Notes under the pieces: generated by a model | Database searches by the model: none | What the model was told of the DNA's origin: nothing | What the model saw: the letters and a program-made list of their open reading frames with translations, nothing else | Assembly (NCBI GenBank): GCA_052139835.1 | Contig: JBKQVT010000209.1 | Location: 1 to 13,966, forward strand | Length of the DNA stretch: 13,966 bases | Origin: JBKQVT01 sp052139835 | GTDB taxonomy: Bacteria; Planctomycetota; Planctomycetia; Pirellulales; Thermoguttaceae | Direction: 5' to 3' | Part shown: positions 7,156-13,114 of the stretch, one piece after another | How the letters are laid out: every line of letters starts with the position of its first letter | Numbering within the stretch: the stretch's first letter is position 1 | Program-made: the position numbers and the translations under genes

Positions 7156-8256
7156 ATGACGCACGAAGTGACGTTGATAACCGGGGACGGGGTGGGACCG
7201 GAACTGGCCGCGGCCGCCCGAGAGTGTGTGGATGCCACCGGCGTGAAGATCCGTTGGGACGTCCAAGAGGCGGGACTGGACGTGATGGAACGCCTCGGCA
7301 CCCCGCTGCCGGTCGGCGTGCTGGAGAGCGTCCGCCGCACGCGCTGCGCCCTGAAGGCCCCCATCACCACGCCGGTGGGCAAGGGGTTTCGCAGCATCAA
7401 CGTCCAGTTGCGGCACGAACTGGGGCTCTTTGCCTGCATCCGGCCCTGCAAATACTACCCCGGCGTCCGCACCTACTACGCCCACGTCCCCCTGGACCTG
7501 GTCATCGTCCGCGAAAACACCGAGGACCTGTACGCGGGCATCGAGTTCGAGCGGGGCCAGCCGGAGACCATCGGCCTGCTGGAGTACATCAACCAGATCA
7601 CGCCGGGACGGAAGATCCGCTCCGGCCGCGAGGAAACCGGCCTCTCGATCAAGCCGATCAGCGTTTCGGGCACGGAGAAGATCGTCCGCTGCGCGTTCCA
7701 GTACGCCCGGACCAACGGCCGCCACAAGGTCACGGCCGTCCACAAGGCGAACATCATGAAGTACACCGACGGGCTGTTTCTGGCGGTCGCTCGCGAGGTG
7801 GCCGGGGAGTTCACGGACGTCGAGTTCGAGGACCGCATCGTCGACAACATGTGCATGCAACTGGTGCAGAAGCCCGAGTTGTACGACGTGCTGGTGCTGC
7901 CGAACCTCTACGGCGACATCCTCAGCGACCTGGCGGCGGGGCTGGTGGGCGGCCTGGGCGTTGCCCCGGGGGCCAACATCGGGCCGGAGGCCGCCGTCTT
8001 CGAGGCCACCCACGGCAGCGCGCCGAAGTACAAGGGCCAGAACAAGGTCAACCCCACCGCCCTGATCCTCTCGGCGGTCCTCATGCTCCGTCACCTTGGC
8101 CAGAAGGAGGCCGCCGACCGGCTGGAGCGGGCCGTGGCGGCGGTCATCGCCGAGGGCCGCGACGTGACCTACGACATGAAGCCCGATCGCGACGATCCCA
8201 CGGCGGTCGGGACGCGGGAGATGGCGGCGGCGATCTGCGCGAAAATGGCACAATAG
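7156..8256 (+). CDS. Isocitrate/isopropylmalate dehydrogenase family, probably NAD-dependent isocitrate dehydrogenase
   Basis: The 366-aa protein belongs to the beta-decarboxylating dehydrogenase family. Seen: ITGDGVGPE at the start (8-16), RSINVQLRHELGLFACIRPC (79-98) with the substrate-binding pattern Ser80-x-Asn82-x3-Arg86 and a further Arg at 96, ENTEDLYAG (120-128), the catalytic Lys in VHKANIMKYTDGLF (195-208), metal-binding Asp residues around VDNM and NLYGDILSDLAAG (229-262), and the nucleotide-binding ATHGSAPKYKGQNKVNP (284-300). The Ser-Asn-Arg pattern and IRPC(K) favour NAD-type isocitrate dehydrogenase (isocitrate to 2-oxoglutarate and CO2, TCA cycle) over isopropylmalate dehydrogenase. 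Homoisocitrate or tartrate relatives cannot be excluded. GGAAGGG ends 6 bases before the ATG. It is divergent from the membrane protein gene, and its stop codon overlaps the first base pair of a repeat cluster. Confidence 0.9.
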   Translation: MTHEVTLITGDGVGPELAAAARECVDATGVKIRWDVQEAGLDVMERLGTPLPVGVLESVRRTRCALKAPITTPVGKGFRSINVQLRHELGLFACIRPCKYYPGVRTYYAHVPLDLVIVRENTEDLYAGIEFERGQPETIGLLEYINQITPGRKIRSGREETGLSIKPISVSGTEKIVRCAFQYARTNGRHKVTAVHKANIMKYTDGLFLAVAREVAGEFTDVEFEDRIVDNMCMQLVQKPELYDVLVLPNLYGDILSDLAAGLVGGLGVAPGANIGPEAAVFEATHGSAPKYKGQNKVNPTALILSAVLMLRHLGQKEAADRLERAVAAVIAEGRDVTYDMKPDRDDPTAVGTREMAAAICAKMAQ

Positions 8257-8374
8257 CGAGCCGCGGGGTTTATAGAATAGCGAGCCGCCGGGTTTATCCC
8301 GGCGGTTTCCCGGCGCCGTGAAATCGCCGAGCGGCAGCGCCACCAAACCGCCGGGATAAACCAGACGGCTCGCT
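8255..8374. repeat. Second REP-like family: one direct and one inverted pair at the dehydrogenase stop codon
   Basis: The 30-bp unit at 8279-8308 begins AGCGAGCCGCCGGGTTTAT and continues CCCGGCGGTTT. It recurs inverted at 8345-8374 (28 of 30 positions), 36 bp away. A 19-bp partial direct copy (AGCGAGCCGCGGGGTTTAT, one change) lies at 8255-8273; its AG belongs to the TAG stop of the dehydrogenase gene. The inverted pair could act as a strong hairpin or terminator after that gene. It is unrelated in sequence to the repeats at 6908-7053. Confidence 0.75.
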
Positions 8375-8407
8375 GGCCGGCGACGCCAGCGCGACGGAGA
8401 CATCACG

Positions 8408-8758
8408 ATGCCCGAGCAACCATTTGCCCTGTTCATTTCCTGGACCTGCTATGGAACGTGGCTGCCTGGCGACCGGCGCGGCCACGTCTCCAATACCCTG
8501 CGATCGGATGCGGGCGCGATTCGGAAGCGCAACACGCCGGGAGATTCCTTCACCGCCGATGATGACCTCACCCACCAGATCGCGCGAAGCCTTCAAAAGT
8601 CGTCGACCGTTTGTTTGGCGCCGCAACAGGCCCTCGTTGTGGCCGCGGAACTGGTAGCTGCCGCGGGCAAGCGCGCCTGGAGAATAATGCGGGCCGCCGT
8701 CATGTGGAACCACGCTCACGTCGTGATTACCGCGGGACGGAAAAGGGGACATTACTGA
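8408..8758 (+). pseudogene. Truncated HUH (Y1-type) transposase-like gene
   Basis: The product starts MPEQPFALFISWTCYGTWLPGDRRGHV, the typical opening of a planctomycete family of IS200/RAYT-related 'transposase' proteins. It runs through the usual N-terminal region to VMWNHAHVVITA, whose His-x-His is the metal-binding HUH motif. The next codons already belong to the inverted end of the neighbouring RAYT element (junction at 8740), which supplies the last residues and the TGA. The catalytic-Tyr half of the protein is therefore missing and the 116-aa product should be inactive. GGAGA ends 7 bases before the ATG. The repeats at 8279-8374 just upstream may once have been its own substrate; this is inference. 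Confidence 0.78.
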
Positions 8759-8759
8759 T
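8740..8759 (+). repeat. Left inverted end of the RAYT element
   Basis: GAAAAGGGGACATTACTGAT, an exact inverse of 9466-9485. It supplies the stop codon of the truncated gene at 8408 and ends one base before the -35 box of the transposase promoter. Confidence 0.85.
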
Positions 8760-8760
8760 A

Positions 8761-8789
8761 TTGACAGTCTGGGCAAGGCGTGATACTGT
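8761..8789 (+). promoter_or_regulatory. Promoter of the RAYT gene, predicting a leaderless mRNA
   Basis: TTGACA (8761-8766), a 17-bp spacer and TACTGT (8784-8789) form a near-consensus sigma-70 promoter. The ATG starts at 8796, where transcription itself is expected to begin. There is no room for a Shine-Dalgarno site, so the mRNA is probably leaderless. Confidence 0.65.
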
Positions 8790-8795
8790 GGCGCC

Positions 8796-9473
8796 ATGCC
8801 GCGAACAGCCCGATCCACCGAGGCAGGGATGATTTACCACGTTCTCAATCGGGGGAACGGGCGGATGCGGATCTTTCATAAGCCGGAGGATTTCGCCGCC
8901 TTCGAGCGCGTGCTGGCAGAAGGCTTGGAACGGTACGCCGTGGAGTTGTTGACCTACTGCCTCATGCCCAACCATTGGCATCTTGTCACCCGGCCCAAGA
9001 CCGACGACGCGCTGGGGCGTTGGATGCGTTGGGTAGGCGTGACGCACGTGCGTCGCTACCACGAGCACTACCACAGCCGCGGCGGGGGGCACGTCTACCA
9101 AGGGCGCTTCAAGAGTTTTCCGGTGGCAGAGGACGATTACTTCGTGGCCTTATGCCGCTACGTCGAGGGCAACGCGCTGCGGGCGGGATTGGTGGAACGC
9201 GCCGAGCAGTGGCACTGGAGCGGGCTCTGGCGACGCGCGCACGAGCCAGACGAGTTGCCCTTGAGTCCCTGGCCACTGACACGGTCGCGGAATTGGGTGG
9301 CCTGGGTCAATCGCGGGCTGAACGATGAGCAAATGGAAGGGATACGAACGTGTGTGCAGCGGGAACGTCCGCTCGGGCCGGAGGCGTGGGTGCGACGGAC
9401 GGCGAAGCGTCTGGGGCTTGAGTTCACGCTTCGTGGTCCTGGCCGGCCGCGCAAAACAGCCAATAATCAGTAA
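8796..9473 (+). CDS. REP-associated tyrosine transposase (RAYT), intact
   Basis: This 225-aa Y1-family HUH single-strand transposase is of the type that recognises or mobilises REP hairpins. It opens with MPRTARSTEAGMIYHVLNRG, the family signature, has the HUH motif in MPNHWHLVTRP (about 58-68), and carries RWVGVTHVRRYHEHYH and GGHVYQGRFKSFPV (about 102-115). The catalytic helix CRYVEGNALRAGLV (about 124-137) contains the nucleophilic Tyr. It ends with the family's usual tail, KRLGLEFTLRGPGRPRK. Length and all key motifs are intact, so it is probably active. The stop codon (9471-9473) lies inside the right inverted end. Its promoter predicts a leaderless transcript, which is a way of keeping expression independent of the insertion site. 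Confidence 0.9.
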   Translation: MPRTARSTEAGMIYHVLNRGNGRMRIFHKPEDFAAFERVLAEGLERYAVELLTYCLMPNHWHLVTRPKTDDALGRWMRWVGVTHVRRYHEHYHSRGGGHVYQGRFKSFPVAEDDYFVALCRYVEGNALRAGLVERAEQWHWSGLWRRAHEPDELPLSPWPLTRSRNWVAWVNRGLNDEQMEGIRTCVQRERPLGPEAWVRRTAKRLGLEFTLRGPGRPRKTANNQ

Positions 9474-9485
9474 TGTCCCCTTTTC
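9466..9485 (-). repeat. Right inverted end of the RAYT element
   Basis: ATCAGTAATGTCCCCTTTTC, an exact inverse of 8740-8759. It overlaps the last codons and the stop of the transposase gene. Confidence 0.85.
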
Positions 9486-10020
9486 ATGCTCTTTGGGCTG
9501 CTGGCTCCTCGGCGGCACGCTTCTGCTTTCCATTGCGCATTCGAAGCTGGTTACCTACCTGTGGCCGGTTTTTCCCGCCGTGGCCATTTTGGCGGCCGTC
9601 GCTTGGGTGAGGCTGTGGGAGGGCACGCTCAGCCCGCGGGCGCGGCGGCTGCTGGGCGGCGTGTTCTGGATGACCTGCCTGGTCGGGCCAGCGACGCTGC
9701 CGGCAGCGCTGCTGGTGGCCCAGTCGCAACTCGGCCCCTGGCGGCTGCCGGCGGGCCTTTGGGCGGCCGCGCTGGTGATCGCCGCCGGGTGCTGGATTCC
9801 CATGGGATTTTGGCTTTTTGGGCGATTGCGGGCCACGCTGGCCGCCTGCGCGGTGGTGGCCGCGGTCCATTTCGTCTTCATCATGACGCTGGTGATGCCG
9901 CGGTTGGCCGACGAGGTTTCAGCCCGCGATCTGGCCGACTACTTCAACCGCCGCGGCCGCTTGCCGCCGCGCTTGCTGGTGGCCGAGGAGCGGATCGATC
10001 GAACTCCGCCAGCGGGAGCA
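9486..10020 (+). pseudogene. C-terminal remnant of an ArnT/GT39-like membrane glycosyltransferase
   Basis: From the right end of the RAYT element the frame reads CWLLGGTLLLSIAHSKLVTY then LWPVFPAVAIL. The '(F/L)S..hSKL.tYl.P.fPa.a.l' block is typical of dolichyl/undecaprenyl-phosphate-sugar glycosyltransferases (PMT/ArnT, GT39). About four hydrophobic segments follow, and then MPRLADEVSARDLADYFNRR, matching the family's 'vmp.ld...s.r.la' region before its C-terminal soluble part. The catalytic N-terminal half, with the luminal Asp/Glu loop, is gone, so it cannot function. The same frame happens to stay open into the downstream Hint-protein gene, but a separate promoter and a strong ribosome binding site lie between them. 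The exact end of the remnant is uncertain (about 10,000-10,060). Confidence 0.72.
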
Positions 10021-10063
10021 CAATTGCCGAAAGCCACCTCAGCACCCGAAACAACGCGGGCCC

Positions 10064-10092
10064 TTGACCCAGCCGTCCGGGGCGGTTATAAT
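10064..10092 (+). promoter_or_regulatory. Near-consensus promoter of the Hint-domain protein gene
   Basis: TTGACC (10064-10069), a 17-bp spacer and a perfect TATAAT (10087-10092) predict a start near 10,099. That leaves a leader of about 155 nt before the ATG at 10,255. It is the strongest promoter pattern in the window. Confidence 0.7.
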
Positions 10093-10254
10093 CTGCTGAT
10101 GGAGGTCAAACCCGGGTCCGGTGCGCCGGCCTTCCGCGACGTCCCGGCAAGGCAGCGCGAAACGACGGCGGCGCGAGGGCAAGAGCGAGCCGGGGGCGTG
10201 ACTCTCGATAACGTTGCGTCTGGCGATGGTTGGGCCGCAGAGAAGGAGAAACCG

Positions 10255-12330
10255 ATGAGGGATGCTCTTCTGGGGTTTCGATTGTTGGGTGCGTCGCTGT
10301 TCTGGCTGACGCTGGCGGTGGCCCAAGGCACTTGTGCCGAGGCGGACAACAAAGCCCCCCGGGTCGATCCCGCCGTGCAGGGCCTCGTCACCGGGGCGCT
10401 GGAGAAAGAGGCCGCCGGCGATAACACGGGCCGCACCGCGGGGCTGCAAGAGGCCCTCAAACAATCACCCGACGATGCCGCCACCCATTGGCAATTGGGC
10501 CAAGTGTGGATCACCGGCAAGTGGATGACCCCCGAGCAAACGGAGAAGATGGCCCGGCGGGACAAGCGGCTGGCGGAGTACCGCAAGCAGCGGGACCGGA
10601 GCCTGCCGACGGTGGAGAGCCAGACCGCCTTGGCCCGCTGGTGCCGCAAAAACAAGCTCGCCGCGGAGGAGCGGGCCCGCTGGCAGATTGTGCTGCGGCT
10701 CCAGCCGGACAACGCCGAGGCGATCCGGGGCCTCGGCCTGAAGCCCTACGGCGGAACGTTGCTCACTCAGGCACAGATCCAGCAGATCAAGAACCAGTTG
10801 CAGAGGCAGAACAAGGCCGTAGATCGCTGGCGGTCGCTGGTGGCTCGGTGGCGCAACGCAGTCGAGCGTCACCAGACGGCCCCGCCGCCGGAGGCGGCGG
10901 AGAAGATCGCCAAGACTTCCGATCCGACCGAGCTGTTGGCCCTGGAGCGGACCCTCTGGCAGGAAGTGGGCGTCAAGCGATACAAGGACGCCTACCGCAC
11001 GATGCTGCGGACGATGGTCGAAATCCTCGACGCGAATCCGAGCCCGGCCGCGGCCATGTCCCTGGCCCGGCAGGCGGTCTTCTCGCCGGCGGAAGATGTC
11101 CGCAAGGCGGCCATCCGGGGCTTGAAGAAGCATCCGCTGGATCATTACGCCCCGCTGCTGCTTTCCGGCTTGCAGACGCCGATAGAGGCCGAGGCGCAAT
11201 ATGCGCTGGCAGCCAATGGCGACTTGATCGCGCGCTATGCAGTGTTTCAGGAGGGCGCGCTAGCGAACCAGTCGCTGGCGACGACGCTCTCGCCGCTGGT
11301 GGAGACGCTCTCGCCGGTGATGGATCCGGCGGGCATTTCGGCGACGGGGGCGGCAGCGGCGGATGCGAGGGAAGTCGCGCAGGCGCGGCAGGCCAACGCC
11401 ATGGCGTCGCGCGCCAACTACGAGGCCAACGCCCAGAATTCGCAGGCGGAAGCGGCCCAGGACGAGGCCGCCTTGCACGGCGCGGTCCGACGCGCCAATG
11501 AGGCCATCGCCCAGAAAAACGCGAAGATCGCGGCCGTGCTCTGCCAGACTACCGGCTTAGAGCTTGGCGACGATCCGATGAAATGGTGGACTTGGTGGTG
11601 GCAGGAGTACAACTCCTACGACGTCAGCGGAGGAACCGGTCCCGGGGGCGGAAATCCGCCCTACAAGCCGGAATACCACTCTGATAATCTCATCCAATAC
11701 CAAGGCAGCGCACCCCCCTACCCGACCCCGACAACGACCCTCGACCTCATTGAGCTTGGTGCCCGCTCCGGTTGGTATGTTTGCGAGTGTTTTGCCCCGG
11801 GGACCAAGGTCTGGACACTCACTGGGCGGCAGGCGATCGAAACGCTCAAGGTCGGCGACCGCGTGCTAGCACAGGACGTGGAGTCCGGCGAGCTGGCCTA
11901 CAAACCCGTGCTCGGCGTCACCGTTCGAGAGGCTACCAAGCGGATGAAAGTCTGCGTCGCCTCCGACACGATCACTGCGACGCTCGGCCATCCCTTCTGG
12001 GTCATCGACGAAGGCTGGCGGATGACCAAGCAACTGGCTGCCGGCGCGCGCCTGCACACGCTTTCGGGCTCTGCGGCGGTCGAGGCCGTTGAAAAGCTCC
12101 CCATCGATCCGTCCTACGGAGGCATGGCCTACAACCTCATCGTCGCCGATTTCGACACGTACTTCGTCGGCGATTCGGGCATCCTGGTCCACGACAACAC
12201 GCCTCGGCAGCCCACCGACGTGGTGCTCCCCGGCTTGAAGACGAATGGCGAAGCAGGAGGGGAAAAGCATCCCCGGGCGGCCAAGGCCGCCGGGGCGGGG
12301 GGAATGAAAAATCCCATCCCGGGTTATTGA
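10255..12330 (+). CDS. Secreted TPR/HEAT-like protein with C-terminal Hint (intein-like) domain
   Basis: The ATG at 10,255 has AAGGAG six bases upstream and gives a signal peptide (MRDALLGFRLLGASLFWLTL, then AVAQGTCAE). The 691-aa protein continues with TPR-like helices (about 45-165: HWQLGQVW, LQPDNAEAIRGLGL), HEAT-like helices (about 255-320: AMSLARQAVFSPAEDVRKAA, ALAANGDLIARYAVF), an Ala/Gln/Asn-rich coiled-coil-like stretch (about 360-425), a Trp cluster MKWWTWWWQEYN (from 442) and a Pro/Gly linker. The Hint domain spans about 512-648: first Cys in ECFAPGTKVWT (Cys512), TLGHPFW with the Thr-x-x-His block, YNLIVADFDTYFVG, and the end VHDN (His646). Hint domains self-cleave. The family resembles planctomycete proteins labelled 'pretoxin Hint', which I recall ending soon after HDNT...PT..VPGL. 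Here 34 residues follow VLPGL-like sequence or less, and no toxin domain is attached. Function unknown; self-cleavage of an exported protein is inference. Confidence 0.82.
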   Translation: MRDALLGFRLLGASLFWLTLAVAQGTCAEADNKAPRVDPAVQGLVTGALEKEAAGDNTGRTAGLQEALKQSPDDAATHWQLGQVWITGKWMTPEQTEKMARRDKRLAEYRKQRDRSLPTVESQTALARWCRKNKLAAEERARWQIVLRLQPDNAEAIRGLGLKPYGGTLLTQAQIQQIKNQLQRQNKAVDRWRSLVARWRNAVERHQTAPPPEAAEKIAKTSDPTELLALERTLWQEVGVKRYKDAYRTMLRTMVEILDANPSPAAAMSLARQAVFSPAEDVRKAAIRGLKKHPLDHYAPLLLSGLQTPIEAEAQYALAANGDLIARYAVFQEGALANQSLATTLSPLVETLSPVMDPAGISATGAAAADAREVAQARQANAMASRANYEANAQNSQAEAAQDEAALHGAVRRANEAIAQKNAKIAAVLCQTTGLELGDDPMKWWTWWWQEYNSYDVSGGTGPGGGNPPYKPEYHSDNLIQYQGSAPPYPTPTTTLDLIELGARSGWYVCECFAPGTKVWTLTGRQAIETLKVGDRVLAQDVESGELAYKPVLGVTVREATKRMKVCVASDTITATLGHPFWVIDEGWRMTKQLAAGARLHTLSGSAAVEAVEKLPIDPSYGGMAYNLIVADFDTYFVGDSGILVHDNTPRQPTDVVLPGLKTNGEAGGEKHPRAAKAAGAGGMKNPIPGY
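12271..12295. other. Strong GC hairpin inside the last codons of the Hint-protein gene
   Basis: CCCCGGGCGGCC (12271-12282), AA, GGCCGCCGGGG (12285-12295) pair along 11 bp with one bulged G. It encodes the His-Pro-Arg-Ala-Ala-Lys-Ala-Ala-Gly stretch after the Hint domain, 35 bp before the stop. It may be a small inserted repeat that made the tail, or a translation- or transcription-end structure. Confidence 0.5.
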
Positions 12331-12405
12331 CAGGCGCGCAAAGGTTTGATATAAGGAGTGATGTGAATTTCGCGGCGGACAGCCGCGAGCGGCGTACGCC
12401 CCGCA

Positions 12406-12678
12406 GTGCTGACCGCCCTGGGAACTCTCGACTCAACGAGGCAGCGTTCGGTTCTTCGCCATCGCCGGGAAGGTGCCAATCCCTTGTCTTCGTTTACGAC
12501 TAATGTGGGTACTGCCAGATCTTTTGCATCCAATACTGAGAATGGTAGATTGATTTTCGGGGTGGTGGACCGCAAAGATGTTTTTAGCACTTATCTGACT
12601 GGTCCAGGGTGTGCTGCAGAGAACGAACTGGTGATTCTGGGCAGAAACATGGAACATAACGCTGTGATAAACAGATGA
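12406..12678 (+). CDS. ADP-ribosyltransferase-like fragment, phage type
   Basis: The frame (GTG at 12,406; the previous in-frame stop is at 12,364) gives up to 90 aa. SSFTT (28-32), ARSFAS (37-42), GRLIFGVVDRKDVFSTYLTG (47-66), PGCAAENELVILG (67-79) follow the order of the C-terminal half of ART-fold enzymes: a Ser-Thr-type strand, then an Ala/Phe helix, a beta strand, and finally Glu-x-Glu (ENE, 72-74) followed by a hydrophobic strand. Phage head-gene clusters often carry such proteins with a 'TG.GC..E.E.V.LG' end. The Arg strand and N-terminal half are absent, the first 25 codons look unrelated, and no ribosome site precedes the GTG, so it is probably 5'-truncated. Its TGA overlaps the ATG of the next gene (ATGA). 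The assignment is from motif order only. Confidence 0.5.
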   Translation: MLTALGTLDSTRQRSVLRHRREGANPLSSFTTNVGTARSFASNTENGRLIFGVVDRKDVFSTYLTGPGCAAENELVILGRNMEHNAVINR

Positions 12679-12717
12679 ACAAGCCAAGTGACAAACAGAT
12701 GAGCAAGCCAATCAACA
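12670..12717 (+). repeat. Imperfect 24-bp tandem duplication over a start codon
   Basis: Two 24-bp copies (12670-12693 and 12694-12717) share 20 of 24 positions, including AACAGATGA.CAAGCCAA. Each contains an in-frame ATG (12675 and 12699), so the following gene has two nearly identical start regions (MNKPSDKQ then MSKP). Confidence 0.7.
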
Positions 12718-12896
12718 TAGATGCTGATTTGATCAACGCCGATTGGCCGAAGCGGACTGATGATCGGTTGGAGACCATCTTTGGGAAGATGGGGGATGTG
12801 CCCGTGCCGGTTGCGTCGACGGACAAAGTGGGCGGGGTGTCCGTGCATGACGACAAGCTGTGGAAAGAATTTATAGCGAAGGGGAAAGAGAAATGA
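12675..12896 (+). CDS. Small protein of unknown function in phage-like operon
   Basis: A 73-aa soluble protein, rich in Asp and Lys, with no recognised domain (MSKPINIDADLINADWPKRT, ..., KLWKEFIAKGKEK). The ATG at 12,675 overlaps the stop of the upstream ART-like frame by four bases (ATGA), and its own TGA overlaps the next ATG in the same way, which indicates translational coupling. An alternative start is the ATG at 12,699, eight codons later. No good Shine-Dalgarno site precedes either. The position just before a head morphogenesis gene suggests a phage structural or accessory role; an immunity partner for the ART-like frame is a weaker alternative. Confidence 0.6.
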   Translation: MNKPSDKQMSKPINIDADLINADWPKRTDDRLETIFGKMGDVPVPVASTDKVGGVSVHDDKLWKEFIAKGKEK

Positions 12897-13114
12897 CGAT
12901 GGGTCTAGACACAATTGCTGCCATCATCCGGGACATTGGTAACGGGGTGGCGAAACGGGACACAGCGATCCCTCTTGACGCGGAGGCGTCAGCATATTGG
13001 GATGAGTCAGAGAAGAGGATGGCAAATCCTGCTCCTGGTACTGTGTTCGACGTACCTTACGACGGTAATGACGACCAGTATCTAGCACATCTGTACCACC
13101 GAAGATTATGGTAA
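12893..13114 (+). CDS. Small protein of unknown function in phage-like operon
   Basis: A 73-aa protein starting MTMGLDTIAAIIRDIGNGVA, probably an amphipathic helix, followed by an Asp/Pro-rich part ending QYLAHLYHRRLW. I chose the ATG at 12,893 because it overlaps the previous TGA (ATGA) and GGGGAAAGAG lies just upstream. An in-frame ATG at 12,860 would overlap the previous gene by 37 bases and is less likely. Its end overlaps the start of the head protein gene by seven bases. No family recognised. Confidence 0.6.
   Translation: MTMGLDTIAAIIRDIGNGVAKRDTAIPLDAEASAYWDESEKRMANPAPGTVFDVPYDGNDDQYLAHLYHRRLW

Larger units (their letters stand above)
8740..9485 (+). mobile_element. Single-gene RAYT element with perfect 20-bp inverted ends
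   Basis: Left end GAAAAGGGGACATTACTGAT (8740-8759) and right end, its exact reverse complement (9466-9485), enclose one transposase gene with its promoter. The identity continues imperfectly (ATTG against TATTG). The element is 746 bp. The flanking bases show no target-site duplication, and the genes on either side are two different broken genes, so either the insertion was accompanied by deletion or a later rearrangement removed DNA. The GAAAAGGGGACA-type ends resemble those I recall next to other RAYT genes. Confidence 0.8.

Noticed and set aside
7132..8436. Minus-strand open frame opposite the isocitrate dehydrogenase gene
   Set aside because: Shadow frame. The plus-strand product matches the dehydrogenase family over its full length.
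10255..12330. The Hint domain as a splicing intein interrupting a host protein
   Set aside because: There is no recognisable C-extein and no homing endonuclease, and the end is VHDN rather than a His-Asn followed by Cys/Ser/Thr extein of a conserved enzyme.
12363..12503. 46-codon frame with GTG start four bases after AAGGAG
   Set aside because: The ribosome site is good but the product has no recognisable feature and overlaps the ART-like frame. Kept only as part of the junction finding.
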